Positions 1-7,355 of a stretch of DNA of 64,000 bases are shown piece by piece; the stretch's first letter is position 1; every line of letters starts with the position of its first letter. Made by a program: the position numbers and the translations under genes. Location: positions 100,278-164,277 of the forward strand of contig NZ_PQDH01000010.1 of the NCBI RefSeq assembly GCF_002964605.1, given 5' to 3'. This stretch comes from Vallitalea okinawensis. GTDB taxonomy: Bacteria; Bacillota; Clostridia; Lachnospirales; PQDH01. Below the pieces are notes generated by a model that was given only the letters and a program-made list of their open reading frames with translations, did not search any database and was not told where the DNA came from.

Positions 1-1
1 T

Positions 2-1012
2 ACTGCTATAGGTCTACAGATCTGGATGATTTACTTATCAACAGTTTTACTATCCTCCTTTAATACCTTATTTGGGATCTCCTTTTTTTCAGCAATCCCA
101 AATCTAGTTGATGATAAGCATCTTGGTAAAATAAATTCACTTAATCAAACAGCTTCAAGTTTATCAAGTATTCTAGGACCTATTATTGGTGGAATAGTTT
201 ATGCATTAGTTCCAGTTCAAGCTTTCTTATTGATCAACGGTATATCTTTTCTTGCATCAACAGTTGCAGAAGCATTGATTGATTTTAAATATAATTTGAA
301 AGAAAAGGAGTTAAAACAAGAAGCGATAAAAGAAGAACAAGAAACAAGAAATATGTTTGCTCAAATGGGTGAGGGTATGAAGTATATGAAAGATCAAAAA
401 TTATTATTTGAGCTTTTGAAAGGTTCTTTATTTATTAATTTCTTTTTCGGTGCTGTTAACGTAGGCTTACCAATTATAATTGTATTAGTTCTCAAGTGCA
501 GTGAAAAGGCATTAGGAACGGTAGAATCAGGGGTCGCTATTGGAATGTTCTTATTTAGCATTATCTTAGCTATGCAAAAACGAATTAAATTCAACAAAAA
601 AGTCTATGTTCTCTTATTAATTGCAGTAGCAGTCTTAGAAGGGATCTTTGCAATCCCTGTCTTGTCTAATGGCATCGTTGCAGGAGAGCTACCTATTATA
701 TTGTTCTACTTCTCGGGTATGTTTATTATCGGGTGCCTTGTAATAGGTATTAATGTTCCAGTAAGTGTTGTTATGCAAGAGAGAATTGATCCTTTATATC
801 GGGGAAGAGTTATGTCACTGGTGAGTATGATTTCTCAAGCAATAACACCAATAGGTATGATACTCTATGGGGTACTATATGAGCATGTAGATGCCTATGT
901 TATTTTATTAGCTTCTGCATTAGGACTCTTGCTTGTAACATTAAGAATGGCTTATAATTTTAAGGGAATAGATTTAGAAGAGAATAAACAAGTCATTGAA
1001 GAGGTGGTATGA
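2..1012 (+). CDS. MFS transporter, 5' end outside the window
   Basis: C-terminal part of a major facilitator superfamily transporter. The reading frame is open to the first bases of the window, so the true start lies upstream; an internal ATG at 26 is unlikely to be the start. Successive hydrophobic helices are visible, and an SSILGPIIGG stretch resembles the MFS motif around helix 5. The central cytoplasmic loop is charged (KEKELKQEAIKEEQ), followed by the second half with the RGRVMSLVSM segment typical of drug or macrolide-efflux-like MFS proteins. Substrate cannot be told. The stop is one base before the start of the next gene, so the two are probably co-transcribed. Confidence 0.85.
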   Translation, partial: TAIGLQIWMIYLSTVLLSSFNTLFGISFFSAIPNLVDDKHLGKINSLNQTASSLSSILGPIIGGIVYALVPVQAFLLINGISFLASTVAEALIDFKYNLKEKELKQEAIKEEQETRNMFAQMGEGMKYMKDQKLLFELLKGSLFINFFFGAVNVGLPIIIVLVLKCSEKALGTVESGVAIGMFLFSIILAMQKRIKFNKKVYVLLLIAVAVLEGIFAIPVLSNGIVAGELPIILFYFSGMFIIGCLVIGINVPVSVVMQERIDPLYRGRVMSLVSMISQAITPIGMILYGVLYEHVDAYVILLASALGLLLVTLRMAYNFKGIDLEENKQVIEEVV

Positions 1013-1013
1013 C

Positions 1014-1370
1014 ATGAAAAATAAGTTGATTGGCCAATGTCCAATTTGTCAAGAAGAGCTGGAGGTATCAAAGCTTCATTGCGCTAATTGCAAGACAACA
1101 ATTGAAGGTAAATTTACCTTAGGAAAATTTCAAAAGCTTACAGATGAACAACTATTCTTTATTGAAATCTTTATTAAAAATAGAGGTAATATTAAAGAGA
1201 TAGAAAAAGAATTAGGTATATCTTATCCAACTGTTAGGAATAAACTTGAAAATGTTATTGAATCATTAGGTTATAAAAGCAAACCTAAAGCAAATAAGAA
1301 AGATATATTAGCTAAAGTAGAAAAGGGACTTTTATCTACAGAAGAAGCATTGAAAATGTTAAGAGAATAA
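1014..1370 (+). CDS. DUF2089 family zinc-ribbon / HTH protein
   Basis: Small probable DNA-binding regulator of 118 residues. Two CxxC pairs (CPIC and CANC) near residues 9-27 form a zinc ribbon. A helix-turn-helix-like region follows around residues 45-85, with NIKEIEKELGISYPTVRNKL as its core. This is the architecture of DUF2089 proteins. The C-terminal tail (DILAKVEKGLLSTEEALKML) is a short SHOCT-like helical module also seen at the start of the next protein. The ATG at 1014 is chosen because a GAGGTGG site lies 6 bases upstream; an earlier in-frame ATG at 996 sits inside the transporter gene. The tight spacing suggests it regulates, or is regulated with, the upstream transporter. Confidence 0.85.
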   Translation: MKNKLIGQCPICQEELEVSKLHCANCKTTIEGKFTLGKFQKLTDEQLFFIEIFIKNRGNIKEIEKELGISYPTVRNKLENVIESLGYKSKPKANKKDILAKVEKGLLSTEEALKMLRE

Positions 1371-1388
1371 AATATTGGGAGGGTTACT

Positions 1389-1760
1389 ATGAATAAAGAA
1401 GAAAGAAAGCAAATTTTACAAATGCTTAAAGAAGGTAAAGTTTCAACAGAAGAAGCACTTCAGTTATTGGATGCTGTTGAAGAGGAAGATCAACCAATCA
1501 AAGTAAAAGATAAGTCACTCAAGAATCGATTTTTAAGAATTAAGGTAAAGTCAGATTCTGAAACGGTAAATGTTAATCTACCTTTATCACTTGTATCTGC
1601 TGGATTAAAAATAGCTGAAAAGTTTGACAGCCGCATACAATCAGACGCACTTAAAGATATTGATATGGATGAGATTATCGATGCTGTTAAGAATGGAGCA
1701 GAAGGTAAGATAGTAGAAGTTGAGAGTGATTCTGAAATAGTTGAAATATATGTTGATTAA
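1389..1760 (+). CDS. SHOCT-like domain protein, function unknown
   Basis: 123-residue soluble protein. The N-terminal 35 residues (ILQMLKEGKVSTEEALQLLD) match the short SHOCT-like module found at the front of YvlB/DUF4097-type proteins. The rest is charged and beta-prone, without a signal peptide or membrane helix. GGGAGGG is an obvious ribosome binding site. It lies 18 bases after the DUF2089 gene and ends the operon before a terminator. Biochemical function is not known; a partner of the DUF2089 regulator is a reasonable guess because both carry the same module. Confidence 0.8.
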   Translation: MNKEERKQILQMLKEGKVSTEEALQLLDAVEEEDQPIKVKDKSLKNRFLRIKVKSDSETVNVNLPLSLVSAGLKIAEKFDSRIQSDALKDIDMDEIIDAVKNGAEGKIVEVESDSEIVEIYVD

Positions 1761-1787
1761 AAGAAAAACGTAATATTTAGAAGAAAG

Positions 1788-1815
1788 TAGCTCTAACTAA
1801 GGAGCTATTTTTTTA
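1788..1815 (+). terminator. rho-independent terminator
   Basis: Stem TAGCTC/GAGCTA with an 8-base loop followed directly by seven T. It closes the MFS-DUF2089-SHOCT operon. Confidence 0.75.
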
Positions 1816-2027
1816 TGGAATAGGAAAGTTGATGTTTTACTCGTAAGGTATCGTACTTTCCTAATTCAGTTTTAACGTGGCTGTAGTCACTTTGTACTTA
1901 GATTTTTAAATAAGAATTAAAAATTCCTCATATACATAAGTGCCTTTGCCATATATATTAATAGGAAGACTATATTGTGGGATATAGTGATTCTAGAGAT
2001 ATGCTTGGTATAGGAGGGAGGAAAACA

Positions 2028-3446
2028 ATGAAGTATATTCGTGAATTCATTGAATTGAAACAAGATGCACCAGGTTATGCTTTAGGTAGTACTAAAATAA
2101 GCGGAAATTGCAAATTTGAAGTCTTACATGGAAAAGTAAAAATGAAGCTTTCACTAAAAAACCTTAAGAAATCAAACAATACATATACCATTGATGTTAT
2201 TAAGACAGAAGAAGATAAAAATATTGGAGTAAACTTAGGCGAACTTGAGGTGAAGAGTGACGGTAGAAGTCAGTTCAGTTTCCAGAAAGAATTAACAAAT
2301 TCACTAGACAGCCAAGTACTAAAGGATTTTGATGTCATCGTTATCATGGCTAAAAAAGAAGATAATAGTGGTAAAAGAGATCTTATTACACCAGCAGTCG
2401 GTTATCGTCGGGAAAGATTATTGTGGAGAAAAAACTTTCGATACTATAATGAAGAAGATCCCTTCAAGAAGTTTCAACTCAACATAGAAGATGCTATTGA
2501 AGAAGAGAAAGATACGGAGCTTGAAAGTCAACCTTTGGATGTTGAAGAAGATGGCGACATAGTAGCAAAAGAAGCACCTATGGATGACGTTCAAATGGAT
2601 GAAAAAGTTGAGAAAACCCAGGAGACTATGGATGCGAAGGAAGATGGAGAAGTTGACGAAGAAGTGAGTTCAGAAGATGAAAAAGATGATGAGCAAGAAG
2701 GAGAGACCGTCGTCATTGAAGGGAATGAAATCATTGATAATGTAGGTCAAAGCATCATTAAAGATGAAGATGGTGGCGAGTCTGGAATTGAAGGAGAAGA
2801 GATAGAACGCCAAGAAAGAAGACGTCAAGATGTAATTGTGAAATACATTGATTATGATGAAAACTCATGTAAGGGTAAAAAGAAACGTAGGATTACAAGA
2901 GAACAAGAGGTTAAGAATCTAGAACATATGAAGGAATTACTTGATATTAAAGAGATTCATTACCAACCAAAAGATTTAGATACACACGAAGAGGAAGAGG
3001 AAGAAATTGAAACTAGAGAGGAAGATAAAATTGAGGAATCAACAGAACAAGAGACTGTAGGATCGGTTATACCAAAACGCTTTTCTCGTAAAGCTGATGA
3101 AATGTTTACAACATATCCTAGATTAACACCTTTTGAAGAGAAGGAAGGGGCAGAGGAATGGATACGTATAGAACCAAGAGATATAGCAATTTTCCCAATT
3201 AATACTTGGCGCTTAATGAATAATCCTTTCTTAATGAATGGGTATTATAAACATCACCACATTTTATTAGGGGAGAAGTTAGACTTAAATGATGGTTATT
3301 ATTATCTAATTGCTGTACCTGCTCAATATAATCCTAGACAGAAAAGATTAGCAAATGTCCATGGTTTTGAATATTTTAGGAGTTGTAGAAAGGTGAATCC
3401 AAGAACGGGTGAATTTGGATATTGGATCAAAGAAATACGCATATAA
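2028..3446 (+). CDS. conserved Clostridia protein with acidic middle region
   Basis: 472-residue protein of unknown function. Three zones are visible. The N-terminal folded domain (about residues 1-130) is rich in beta-strand-like sequence (MKYIREFIELKQ, GSTKISGNCKFEV). A long, very acidic low-complexity region (about 150-350) has many E/D runs. The C-terminal domain (about 375-472) carries the aromatic-rich NPFLMNGYYKHHHILLGE and ends FGYWIKEIRI. This layout resembles Clostridia proteins annotated only by DUF (DUF6128-like), sometimes suspected of a spore or surface role; I cannot confirm that. There is no signal peptide. ATG 2028 is preferred over an upstream in-frame GTG (1977) because AGGAGGGAGG lies just before it. 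It is monocistronic. Confidence 0.8.
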   Translation: MKYIREFIELKQDAPGYALGSTKISGNCKFEVLHGKVKMKLSLKNLKKSNNTYTIDVIKTEEDKNIGVNLGELEVKSDGRSQFSFQKELTNSLDSQVLKDFDVIVIMAKKEDNSGKRDLITPAVGYRRERLLWRKNFRYYNEEDPFKKFQLNIEDAIEEEKDTELESQPLDVEEDGDIVAKEAPMDDVQMDEKVEKTQETMDAKEDGEVDEEVSSEDEKDDEQEGETVVIEGNEIIDNVGQSIIKDEDGGESGIEGEEIERQERRRQDVIVKYIDYDENSCKGKKKRRITREQEVKNLEHMKELLDIKEIHYQPKDLDTHEEEEEEIETREEDKIEESTEQETVGSVIPKRFSRKADEMFTTYPRLTPFEEKEGAEEWIRIEPRDIAIFPINTWRLMNNPFLMNGYYKHHHILLGEKLDLNDGYYYLIAVPAQYNPRQKRLANVHGFEYFRSCRKVNPRTGEFGYWIKEIRI

Positions 3447-3585
3447 TTATGGGGTTATCAAAAAATGTAACTATTTATTAATGTATAATTCACATTTTAT
3501 TAAAACTTTTATGGTAATATAATTATTGTAAATTAAGAAACTATCCCCCCTTTTATTGTTTCTATTTATAAAAATTAATTGGACA

Positions 3586-3622
3586 GAGCCTACCCTATGC
3601 AGGGTAGGCTCATTTTTATTTT
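3586..3622 (+). terminator. rho-independent terminator
   Basis: GAGCCTACCCT pairs with AGGGTAGGCTC (11 bp, short loop), followed by a T-rich run. It terminates the acidic-protein gene. Confidence 0.85.
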
Positions 3623-3654
3623 TTTAAAGCGTATCAAAAAGCAAAAGTAGCAAT

Positions 3655-3684
3655 AAAAAAGCTGCTGATAACCAGCAGCTTTTG
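3655..3684 (-). terminator. rho-independent terminator for the DUF4190/DUF2752 pair
   Basis: GCTGCTG/CAGCAGC stem flanked by A-run and T-run. On the minus strand the hairpin is followed by six T, fitting termination of the gene ending at 3708. It could also act as a backup on the plus strand. Confidence 0.8.
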
Positions 3685-3707
3685 CATATCAATAAATTAT
3701 TAGTTTA

Positions 3708-4130
3708 CTATGTTATTGGTTGAGGTAAAATTTTTATAATCCAATTGAGTATTAATACGACACCTATTAATAAAACAAGAAAAAACAAGATTTTGAATAC
3801 ATGCGGCATATAACGACCCATTAAAAGAAATAAAAGAATATTGATACCTACAAACAATCCACATATATATATAAGAATGCCACCAGGGTTATAAGCCATA
3901 GCATCTTTGATATTCCCCTTACTGATAGAAATAAAACTTCTCGTTAATCCACATCCGGGACAATCGAACCCTAAAGTGTTTCTATAATAACATTTACCAA
4001 TATGTATTTCTTTTTGCCCTATTAGTAATTGAGCTTCATTATGATTAATAGTAGCTATAAAAGAGATACTATATACAATAACTAAGCCTATCAGTAGGAT
4101 AAAAAGAATAGGTTTAATATAAACCTTCAA
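3708..4130 (-). CDS. DUF2752 family membrane protein
   Basis: 140-residue integral membrane protein. It has an N-terminal helix (ILFILLIGLVIVYSISFIA), then the family hallmark DCPGCGLTRSF, then two further hydrophobic helices. The CPGCGLTR motif is the signature of DUF2752, whose function is unknown. Its start overlaps the end of the DUF4190 gene by 17 bases, so translation is probably coupled. These two families commonly sit side by side in Firmicutes. Confidence 0.88.
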   Translation of the reverse strand: MKVYIKPILFILLIGLVIVYSISFIATINHNEAQLLIGQKEIHIGKCYYRNTLGFDCPGCGLTRSFISISKGNIKDAMAYNPGGILIYICGLFVGINILLFLLMGRYMPHVFKILFFLVLLIGVVLILNWIIKILPQPIT

Positions 4131-4455
4131 TCTCGGATAATCCCATTAAACCAATAAATCCAACAATAGCTAAGATGGAGAATAGGATAGAAATACCACC
4201 AAGTACTAAACCAGCAATGGCCATACCTTTACCAGTTTTATCATTAGTCTTCTTCATCTCACTTAATGTAACGATACCGAAAACTATTGCTAGGATGGCA
4301 AGTATATAATTGAGGTAAGGGATACAAATACCTACTAAGCCTACGATACCACAAACCATAGATGCTATACCAAAACCTTTTTGCTTACCTACATCAGGGT
4401 TATTATTATTAGATGTTACGTTATTATTGTTATCTTGGAAATTATTGTTGTCCAT
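4114..4455 (-). CDS. DUF4190 family membrane protein
   Basis: 113-residue protein. An Asn-rich N-terminus (NNNFQDNNNN and similar, about 25 residues) is probably disordered. Two Gly-rich hydrophobic hairpin helices follow, separated by the charged loop SEMKKTNDKTGKGMAIAGLV, which is typical of DUF4190. It has a good GGGGG site upstream of the ATG. It is the first gene of a two-gene minus-strand operon with the DUF2752 protein. Function unknown; membrane location is clear. Confidence 0.88.
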   Translation of the reverse strand: MDNNNFQDNNNNVTSNNNNPDVGKQKGFGIASMVCGIVGLVGICIPYLNYILAILAIVFGIVTLSEMKKTNDKTGKGMAIAGLVLGGISILFSILAIVGFIGLMGLSEIEGLY

Positions 4456-4550
4456 AACTGAACCCCCTCATTATTTTTTCTTTATTTGATAGTATTATAC
4501 TACACAAATAAAATTATGTAAATAATTACTATGGTATTATTGGTAAATTA

Positions 4551-4585
4551 AAACTCCTTATAGCATTTATAAGTATAAGGAGTTT
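4551..4585 (-). terminator. hairpin terminator of the VanZ gene
   Basis: AAACTCCTTAT/ATAAGGAGTTT inverted repeat with a 13-base loop. It overlaps the VanZ stop codon, and the minus-strand copy runs into a modest T-rich stretch. Confidence 0.6.
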
Positions 4586-5054
4586 ATATAATCGAAATTT
4601 TATTCTTTAATCGATTAACTACTAAATAACGTAAGAATTTATAAAATAAATAGCCTATAATGACACCTATAGTATTCAAAATGATATCATCAACATCTAA
4701 TTCACCAACCATAAACAAATGTTGCATAATTTCTGCAGTGCATATTGTTATCAAAGAGACTAATAATACTGACCAAAAACGATTGATCTTGGATATGAGA
4801 GGTAATAAACATCCAAAAGGTATAAATAAGAGGATATTACCAAATATGTTCAAAAACCATATGGAGAATGTGAAATAATCAAAGTAATTGATATAAAGGC
4901 GAATAGTCCTTAAAGGAATAAGATTAATATTATTATATGTATCTACTCTTGTTGAAATAAAGAAAAGAACATAGCATAATGCTATTAAATAGAAGAAAAA
5001 GAGTAGTTTTATGAAATTTTTAAAGTTTTGTCTATAAATCACTACAATATTCAT
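4584..5054 (-). CDS. VanZ family protein
   Basis: 156-residue integral membrane protein with four to five helices and the VanZ-type core: NLIPLRTI, then NIFGNILLFIPFGCLLP, then a helix ending in the acidic ELDVDDIILNTIGVIIGYLF. VanZ proteins are associated with low-level teicoplanin resistance in enterococci, but most chromosomal homologues have no proven role. The start at 5054 is chosen because a GGAGG site lies 6 bases upstream; ATGs at 5060 and 5075 are too close to or upstream of that site. The gene is isolated and on the minus strand. Confidence 0.87.
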   Translation of the reverse strand: MNIVVIYRQNFKNFIKLLFFFYLIALCYVLFFISTRVDTYNNINLIPLRTIRLYINYFDYFTFSIWFLNIFGNILLFIPFGCLLPLISKINRFWSVLLVSLITICTAEIMQHLFMVGELDVDDIILNTIGVIIGYLFYKFLRYLVVNRLKNKISII

Positions 5055-5438
5055 ACGCATCCTCCGTTGATTCAAACCTTGTCAATAAAACCTACTGTAT
5101 TTTATTTTATAGTATTTTAGAAACGAATTCAATAAAGATTCCTCAATGTAAAAGATAAATCCAGCAAAAAAACGAAGTATTGTAGAGAGCAACCTCATAT
5201 AACTGATTATTTTGGATAACAATGCTGGAATAAGTTATATGGATTCATATTCAGCTATGTCAATTGTTAGTGGAAAATTATGAATATAAGAGAGGCGGTG
5301 ATTAAAATATGTGTTTAAAAGATGATGAAATTTTGCTATAATGTATTATAAGTTTAAGATTGGAAAAGATTAAAGTTAGTATATCTTAACTTAATATATA
5401 AAAGATGATTATCTTTTAAGTAATAGGTAGGGAAGATT
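5055..5438. other. 384-base intergenic region with the fabT promoter
   Basis: Region between the divergent VanZ and fabT genes. No gene longer than 10 codons was found. The 5309-5341 mini-ORF overlaps the -10 box and is therefore not credible. The region ends with the fabT promoter and an inverted repeat AAGTTA...TAACTT at 5373-5392, a possible operator in the fabT leader. A second short palindrome (AAAAGAT/ATCTTTT) lies at 5400-5417. Confidence 0.5.
5314..5342 (+). promoter_or_regulatory. predicted fabT promoter (extended -10)
   Basis: TATAAT at 5337-5342 preceded by TGC (extended -10). A weaker -35 TTTAAA at 5314-5319 leaves a 17-base spacer. It gives a leader of about 90 bases before fabT. 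Confidence 0.55.
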
Positions 5439-5885
5439 ATGGAAAAAAATATCGAAAAAATCAATAATTTATTGGTAGACATTTTTGATAGCATTTTACT
5501 AATTGAAGAGAAAGCTCTTAAGAATGGTGAAATAAAAGATTTATCTATTACTGAATATCACACTATTGTAGCCATAGGATTAGATCGTTCCAGAACCATG
5601 TCTGAAGTAGCTAAGGATTTAAATATCACAGTGGGTACTTTAACCACGGCTATTAATAGACTTGTTAAAAAGGGGTATGTAGATCGCAGGCGAGAAGAAA
5701 CAGATAGACGTATAGTCAAAATATTCTTAACAGAAAAAGGTAAAGTAGCTTTTAAGAATCATGAGAAATTTCATGAAGAGATGATTCAAAGTATGTTAAA
5801 AGATATAAAGATTGATCACCAATACTTGTTGATTAAATCTCTAACCAATATCAATGAATATTTGCATTACAAATACAAGAAATAG
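5439..5885 (+). CDS. fabT: MarR-family regulator of fatty acid synthesis (FabT-like)
   Basis: 148-residue winged-helix MarR protein. The recognition region (SEVAKDLNITVGTLTTAINR) and wing (KKGYVDRRREETDRRIVKIF) are clear. It sits immediately upstream of fabH, exactly where FabT lies in streptococci, lactococci and many Clostridia. There FabT represses the fab operon using long-chain acyl-ACP as corepressor. The FabT-type palindrome TTTGATTATCAAA overlaps the fabH promoter. A weak hairpin (5889-5929) follows, and fabH has its own promoter, so fabT is probably a separate transcript. The assignment rests on family plus context; the DNA target has not been tested. Confidence 0.85.
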   Translation: MEKNIEKINNLLVDIFDSILLIEEKALKNGEIKDLSITEYHTIVAIGLDRSRTMSEVAKDLNITVGTLTTAINRLVKKGYVDRRREETDRRIVKIFLTEKGKVAFKNHEKFHEEMIQSMLKDIKIDHQYLLIKSLTNINEYLHYKYKK

Positions 5886-5888
5886 AAT

Positions 5889-5929
5889 AATCAGTCCTTT
5901 GATAGCGTATAATTATATAGGGGCTGATT
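5889..5929 (+). terminator. weak hairpin after fabT
   Basis: AATCAGTCC pairs with GGGCTGATT (one G-U), with a 23-base loop and no T-run after it. It may be a weak terminator or an mRNA 3' stabiliser between fabT and fabH. Confidence 0.35.
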
Positions 5930-5976
5930 GGTCATTGAGGTCATTGGTTAATTTTGTTAATTGTATAAAAAATCAC

Positions 5977-6005
5977 TTGACAAACTTTTTTTTATCGTAT
6001 ATACT
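5977..6005 (+). promoter_or_regulatory. fab operon promoter
   Basis: Consensus -35 TTGACA (5977-5982), a 17-base spacer and -10 TATACT (6000-6005). Predicted transcription start is about 6012, inside the FabT-type operator. Confidence 0.85.
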
Positions 6006-6017
6006 TTGATTATCAAA
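6005..6017. promoter_or_regulatory. FabT-type operator at the fabH promoter
   Basis: TTTGATTATCAAA, a 13-base palindrome matching the FabT binding motif described for lactic acid bacteria. It overlaps the -10 box and the predicted start. A further half-site, TTTGAT, follows at 6020-6025. Confidence 0.75.
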
Positions 6018-6021
6018 ATAT

Positions 6022-6999
6022 TTGATTGATGAACTTAATCAGAAAGTAGGTGTAACTATTAATATTGGTGTTCTGGGAACTGGTAAGTATGTACCCCCAT
6101 TGATCTATAGTAATGACGATCTAGCAACAATGGTTGATACATCTGATGAATGGATTAAGTCAAGAACGGGTATTGAGCAAAGAAGAATAGCCCAAGATGA
6201 AACGACTTCTGATTTAGCATCAAAAGCAGCCATAGAAGCATTAAAAGCTGCGGATACAGAAGCTAAAGACATCGATTTAATCATTGTTGCAACATTGACA
6301 CCTGATGCATTTACACCATCTACATCCTGTTTAGTTCAAGATAAAATTGGTGCTAGCAATGCTGCATGCTTTGATTTATCAGCAGCTTGTTCAGGTTTTG
6401 CATATGCACTGACTACGGCATATCAATTTATTAAAACTGGAACTTACAAGAAAGTTTTAGTTATTGGAGCTGAGACACTGTCAAAGATAACAGATTGGAA
6501 TGACCGTAATACATGCGTTTTATTTGGTGATGGTGCTGGAGCAGTTGTTCTTGGTCCTAAAGAAAATGCTGATATCTTGGGAATATATAATGGTGCAGAC
6601 GGTAGTAAGGGGAGTCTCCTTACAAGTTATTCAGGTTTATTCGGTGGTGAGAAATATATACAGATGGATGGTAGAGAAGTGTACAAATTTGCTACTTCCA
6701 TTATGAAGACTTGTGTAGATGAAGTCTTAAAAGATACAGAGTATACAATTAATGATGTAGATCAATTCGTATTACATCAAGCTAATATTCGTATCATTAA
6801 TTCCATCAAACGTAAATTAAAATTAGATGAAAGTAAGTTCTATACTAACATGGACAAATACGGCAATACATCCTCAGCAAGTATACCAATTGCATTGGAT
6901 GAGATGTGCCGACAAGGGAAAATTAAAGATGGCGATAAAGTCATTTTAGCAGGCTTTGGAGGCGGCTTAACTTGGTCTTCATTATTTATGGTCTGGTAA
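6022..6999 (+). CDS. fabH: beta-ketoacyl-ACP synthase III
   Basis: Catalyses the first condensation of acyl-CoA with malonyl-ACP in type II fatty acid synthesis. The Cys-His-Asn triad is visible: Cys in LSAACSGFA, His in VLHQANIRI, Asn in YGNTSSASIP; the C-terminal GFGGGLTWSS is typical. The start is uncertain. The boundary given is a TTG at 6022, which would leave only about 10 bases of leader and no ribosome site. An in-frame ATT at 6058 has AGGTG 5 bases upstream and would put the active Cys at residue 111, close to Cys112 of E. coli FabH. No ATG or GTG exists in frame near here. Confidence 0.93.
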   Translation: MIDELNQKVGVTINIGVLGTGKYVPPLIYSNDDLATMVDTSDEWIKSRTGIEQRRIAQDETTSDLASKAAIEALKAADTEAKDIDLIIVATLTPDAFTPSTSCLVQDKIGASNAACFDLSAACSGFAYALTTAYQFIKTGTYKKVLVIGAETLSKITDWNDRNTCVLFGDGAGAVVLGPKENADILGIYNGADGSKGSLLTSYSGLFGGEKYIQMDGREVYKFATSIMKTCVDEVLKDTEYTINDVDQFVLHQANIRIINSIKRKLKLDESKFYTNMDKYGNTSSASIPIALDEMCRQGKIKDGDKVILAGFGGGLTWSSLFMVW

Positions 7000-7018
7000 T
7001 ATTTTTTTGGAAAGAAAC

Positions 7019-7031
7019 TTTGATACTCAAA
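7019..7031. promoter_or_regulatory. second FabT-type operator, upstream of acpP
   Basis: TTTGATACTCAAA has the same arms as the operator at the fabH promoter. It lies 50 bases upstream of acpP in the only sizeable gap near the front of the operon. It suggests an internal regulated promoter or a roadblock site; no clear -35/-10 pair was seen. Confidence 0.55.
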
Positions 7032-7080
7032 ATAAAAGTAAATCAAAATATATTTTATTAAATTTTAGGAGGAAGTTATT

Positions 7081-7311
7081 ATGACATTTGAAAAAGTTAA
7101 AGAAATTATTGTGGATCAATTAGGTGTTGAAGAAGAGGAAGTAAAATTAGAAGCTAGTTTTAAAGAAGATTTAGATGCAGATTCATTAGATTTATTTGAA
7201 ATCGTGACAGCTTTAGAAGAAGAATTTGATATTGAAATCCCAACAGAAGATTTACAAGCAATCAAAACAGTTAAAGATGCTGTAGATTACATCGAAAAAC
7301 AAAACGCGTAA
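7081..7311 (+). CDS. acpP: acyl carrier protein
   Basis: 76-residue acidic carrier protein. The phosphopantetheine attachment Ser lies in the invariant motif DADSLDLFE (around residue 40). It carries growing acyl chains between the Fab enzymes encoded on either side. A strong TAGGAGGAAG site precedes the ATG. Length and charge are typical. It follows fabH by 81 bases, a gap that contains a FabT-type palindrome, so its level may be set separately from fabH. Confidence 0.96.
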   Translation: MTFEKVKEIIVDQLGVEEEEVKLEASFKEDLDADSLDLFEIVTALEEEFDIEIPTEDLQAIKTVKDAVDYIEKQNA

Positions 7312-7355
7312 TCTTCTTGACGTTATTTTTTTGAGAGATATTAGGGAGTGTTAAG

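Noticed and set aside
5309..5341. 10-codon mini-ORF as leader peptide of fabT
   Set aside because: It overlaps the predicted -10 box at 5337-5342 and therefore would not be transcribed from that promoter.
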